Shown here piece after piece: positions 5,602 to 6,937 of a DNA stretch of 6,937 bases. The DNA comes from CAXBID01 sp963975495. GTDB lineage: Bacteria; Bacteroidota; Bacteroidia; Flavobacteriales; Flavobacteriaceae. The notes below the pieces were generated by a model. It did not search any database. It had not been told where the DNA came from and was given only the letters and a program-made list of their open reading frames with translations. Location: the NCBI GenBank assembly GCA_963975495.1, contig CAXBID010000201.1, forward strand, positions 1 to 6,937. Direction: 5' to 3'. How positions within the stretch are numbered: the stretch's first letter is position 1; each line of letters begins with the position of its first letter. The translations under genes were made by a program, and so were the position numbers.

Positions 5602-6081
5602 TTATTTTGTTTTATTAAACATATAACGAGCTATTTTCCACGTACTATTTTCTTTTTCAAAAACAAATAATTCTCTGTTTTCTTCTGGAATTGTTTCTCC
5701 ATTTGCGTGAATTAATGTCGACCCTTTAGAGCTAGTTACTGCATAGGCCATAGTGTTTTCAATTGTTATCTCTTCTATGTAAAACTCAATATTCAATTGT
5801 ATTTGTGAGAACACGAAGTCATACGCACCTTTTATTTGTTCTGTACCAATAGCAGAAGGGGCACCACTTGGCATAAAAATTCCATCTTTTGTATAAAGTG
5901 ATGTTGCTTTTTCTGCGTTGGAAGTGTTCAAAGTGCCTTTGTAGGTCATTAATAAACTTTCGATTTCTTGTTTTGCTAATTTTTCCATTGTTTCTGTGTT
6001 TTTAGTTAAATTTTCTGATTTGTTTTGACAAGCACTTAAAATGGTAGTTGCCATTAAAATAATTGCTAATTGTTTCATCAT
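5602..6081 (-). CDS. NTF2/SnoaL-like (DUF4440-type) lipoprotein (copy B)
   Basis: Identical to the protein at 1930-2409: 159 residues, lipobox L15-S16-A17-C18, and an NTF2-like domain at about 37-156. It is intact and preceded by the same promoter-operator gap. Its job is unknown; the fold suggests binding or conversion of a small molecule at the outer membrane or in the periplasm. Confidence 0.87.
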   Translation of the reverse strand: MMKQLAIILMATTILSACQNKSENLTKNTETMEKLAKQEIESLLMTYKGTLNTSNAEKATSLYTKDGIFMPSGAPSAIGTEQIKGAYDFVFSQIQLNIEFYIEEITIENTMAYAVTSSKGSTLIHANGETIPEENRELFVFEKENSTWKIARYMFNKTK

Positions 6082-6105
6082 TTATAATATTGATTATTAA
6101 TACTA

Positions 6106-6169
6106 CAAAGATGGGATGGAATGGAAAGATTTACCTATAAGGTACTTTAAGAAAGACTCTTAATGTATC
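6106..6169 (-). promoter_or_regulatory. Candidate promoter and operator (copy B)
   Basis: This is an exact copy of 2434-2497: a CATCTTTG -7-like box at 6106-6113 (minus strand), the TACCT-ATA-AGGTA dyad at 6132-6144 and the TTAAGA-N5-TCTTAA dyad at 6147-6163. Confidence 0.45.
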
Positions 6170-6751
6170 TTAAGATTTTGCAATTTTTTTTCGTATAGTG
6201 CTTAAAAATTCTGGTGTTACACCTAGGAAAGATGCGATTTGAACATTTGAAATGCGATTAAAGAAATATGGATGACGTTTCACAAAATCGAGATAACGTT
6301 CTTCTGCTGTAGAACTTATATTTTGTAATACTCTTCTTTGAATAGCTACTAAAGCATTTTCAGTGAAGACTCTGAATATTTGATTGAATTTTGGATAATT
6401 GACAAACAAATCTAATTGGTCTTGTTTTTTTATTTGAAGAATAACGGAATTCTCAATAGCCTCTATATAGAGTTTACTAGGTTCTTCTGAATGAAAACTT
6501 CCAATATCACCAATCCACCAATTTTCCACTGCAAACTGGATGTTATGTTCTTTACCTTTTTCATCAACAAAATACATTCTAAAACAACCTTCAACCACAA
6601 ATGTATTTAGCTTACACACATCACCTTCTTGAAGAATGAATTGTCTACGTTTAATTCTACGTTCAATAAATGCTTTTTTTACAGCTTCTATTTCTTCACT
6701 ATCTAAAGGTAAAAGTTTTGAAAAGTACTCTATAATCGGTTCTGTATGCAT
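6170..6751 (-). CDS. Crp/Fnr family transcriptional regulator (copy B)
   Basis: Identical to the regulator at 2498-3079: 193 residues from the ATG at 6751 (a TTG at 6760 would add three), a cNMP-binding-like domain and a C-terminal Crp-type helix-turn-helix. It is intact. In an array, each unit would bring its own regulator, so regulator and target dosage would rise together. Confidence 0.9.
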   Translation of the reverse strand: MHTEPIIEYFSKLLPLDSEEIEAVKKAFIERRIKRRQFILQEGDVCKLNTFVVEGCFRMYFVDEKGKEHNIQFAVENWWIGDIGSFHSEEPSKLYIEAIENSVILQIKKQDQLDLFVNYPKFNQIFRVFTENALVAIQRRVLQNISSTAEERYLDFVKRHPYFFNRISNVQIASFLGVTPEFLSTIRKKIAKS

Positions 6752-6937
6752 CTTTAACAATATAGTGATGCTAAAATAATAATTCTATATTGAATTAAAA
6801 TATTTCCTTTAATGACGAATTTAAAGTGGAGTTCAAGCGGCCTCATAAAATTTTGGTTAAAACAATAGGTGAAATGAGCGTCCATATTTTAGGCTATTCA
6901 AATGCAATTATCCAGTGGATGATTGTATTTGGATACA
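6752..6937. other. Start of the next non-coding region (cut by window end)
   Basis: This repeats 3080-3265: the regulator's upstream region and the first part of the weak plus-strand open frame. The window ends before the nested dyad that should follow. Nothing else is seen here. Confidence 0.7.

Larger units (their letters stand above)
3673..6937. repeat. Tandem repeat unit, copy B (partial, 3265 of 3672 bp)
   Basis: This is a direct head-to-tail repeat of bases 1-3265. All four encoded proteins are identical to copy A and no base difference was seen in the non-coding DNA compared. It stops at an unremarkable place in the non-coding region (matching base 3265), as expected for a contig end and not for a biological boundary. 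Perfect identity including intergenic DNA argues for a circular molecule read more than once, or for a very recent or constantly homogenised amplification, over an old duplication. Confidence 0.97.

Noticed and set aside
1..6937. CRISPR array
   Set aside because: The only long repeat is the 3672-bp unit itself; there are no short regularly spaced repeats with unique spacers and no cas genes.

Overview
The window looks like DNA from a low-GC member of the Bacteroidota, most likely a Flavobacteriaceae-type organism. The reasons are the strong AT bias, AT-rich translation starts without clear Shine-Dalgarno sequences, a CATCTTTG element resembling the Bacteroidota -7 promoter box, and the protein types (Crp/Fnr regulator of the usual flavobacterial length, NTF2-like lipoprotein, DoxX-like protein, secreted MBL-fold hydrolase). 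The genus cannot be fixed from sequence alone.

The dominant feature is a direct tandem repeat with a 3672-bp period that covers the whole window. Bases 3673-6937 repeat bases 1-3265. All four protein translations are identical between copies, and every non-coding stretch I compared by eye also matched. The window is therefore about 1.89 turns of one 3672-bp unit. The simplest readings are a small circular molecule assembled past its own start, or a perfect chromosomal tandem array. The sequence alone cannot separate these. One full unit is visible in every rotation, yet it holds no recognisable Rep, relaxase, transposase, integrase or partition gene.

Each unit has two parts. The first is a four-gene block, all on the minus strand. 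In transcription order it is: a Crp/Fnr-family regulator (2498-3079), an 88-bp gap with candidate operator dyads and a promoter-like box, an NTF2/SnoaL-like lipoprotein (1930-2409), a four-helix DoxX-like membrane protein (1533-1901), and a secreted metallo-beta-lactamase-fold hydrolase (541-1536). The last two overlap by 4 nt (ATGA), and a good intrinsic terminator follows at 471-501. The second part is about 1.1 kb without a convincing gene (3080-4142 across the junction). It is dense in palindromes, short repeated words and hairpins, and is the best candidate for an origin, a recombination site or a structured RNA.

Functionally the block reads as a regulated envelope operon. A cytoplasmic ligand-sensing regulator would control an outer-membrane or periplasmic lipoprotein with a small-molecule-binding fold, an inner-membrane DoxX-like protein and a periplasmic metallohydrolase. 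Detoxification or modification of a small molecule or redox stressor is a reasonable inference, but no substrate can be read from the sequence. The second copy (4213-6751) repeats the block exactly, and the window ends 186 bp into the next non-coding stretch.
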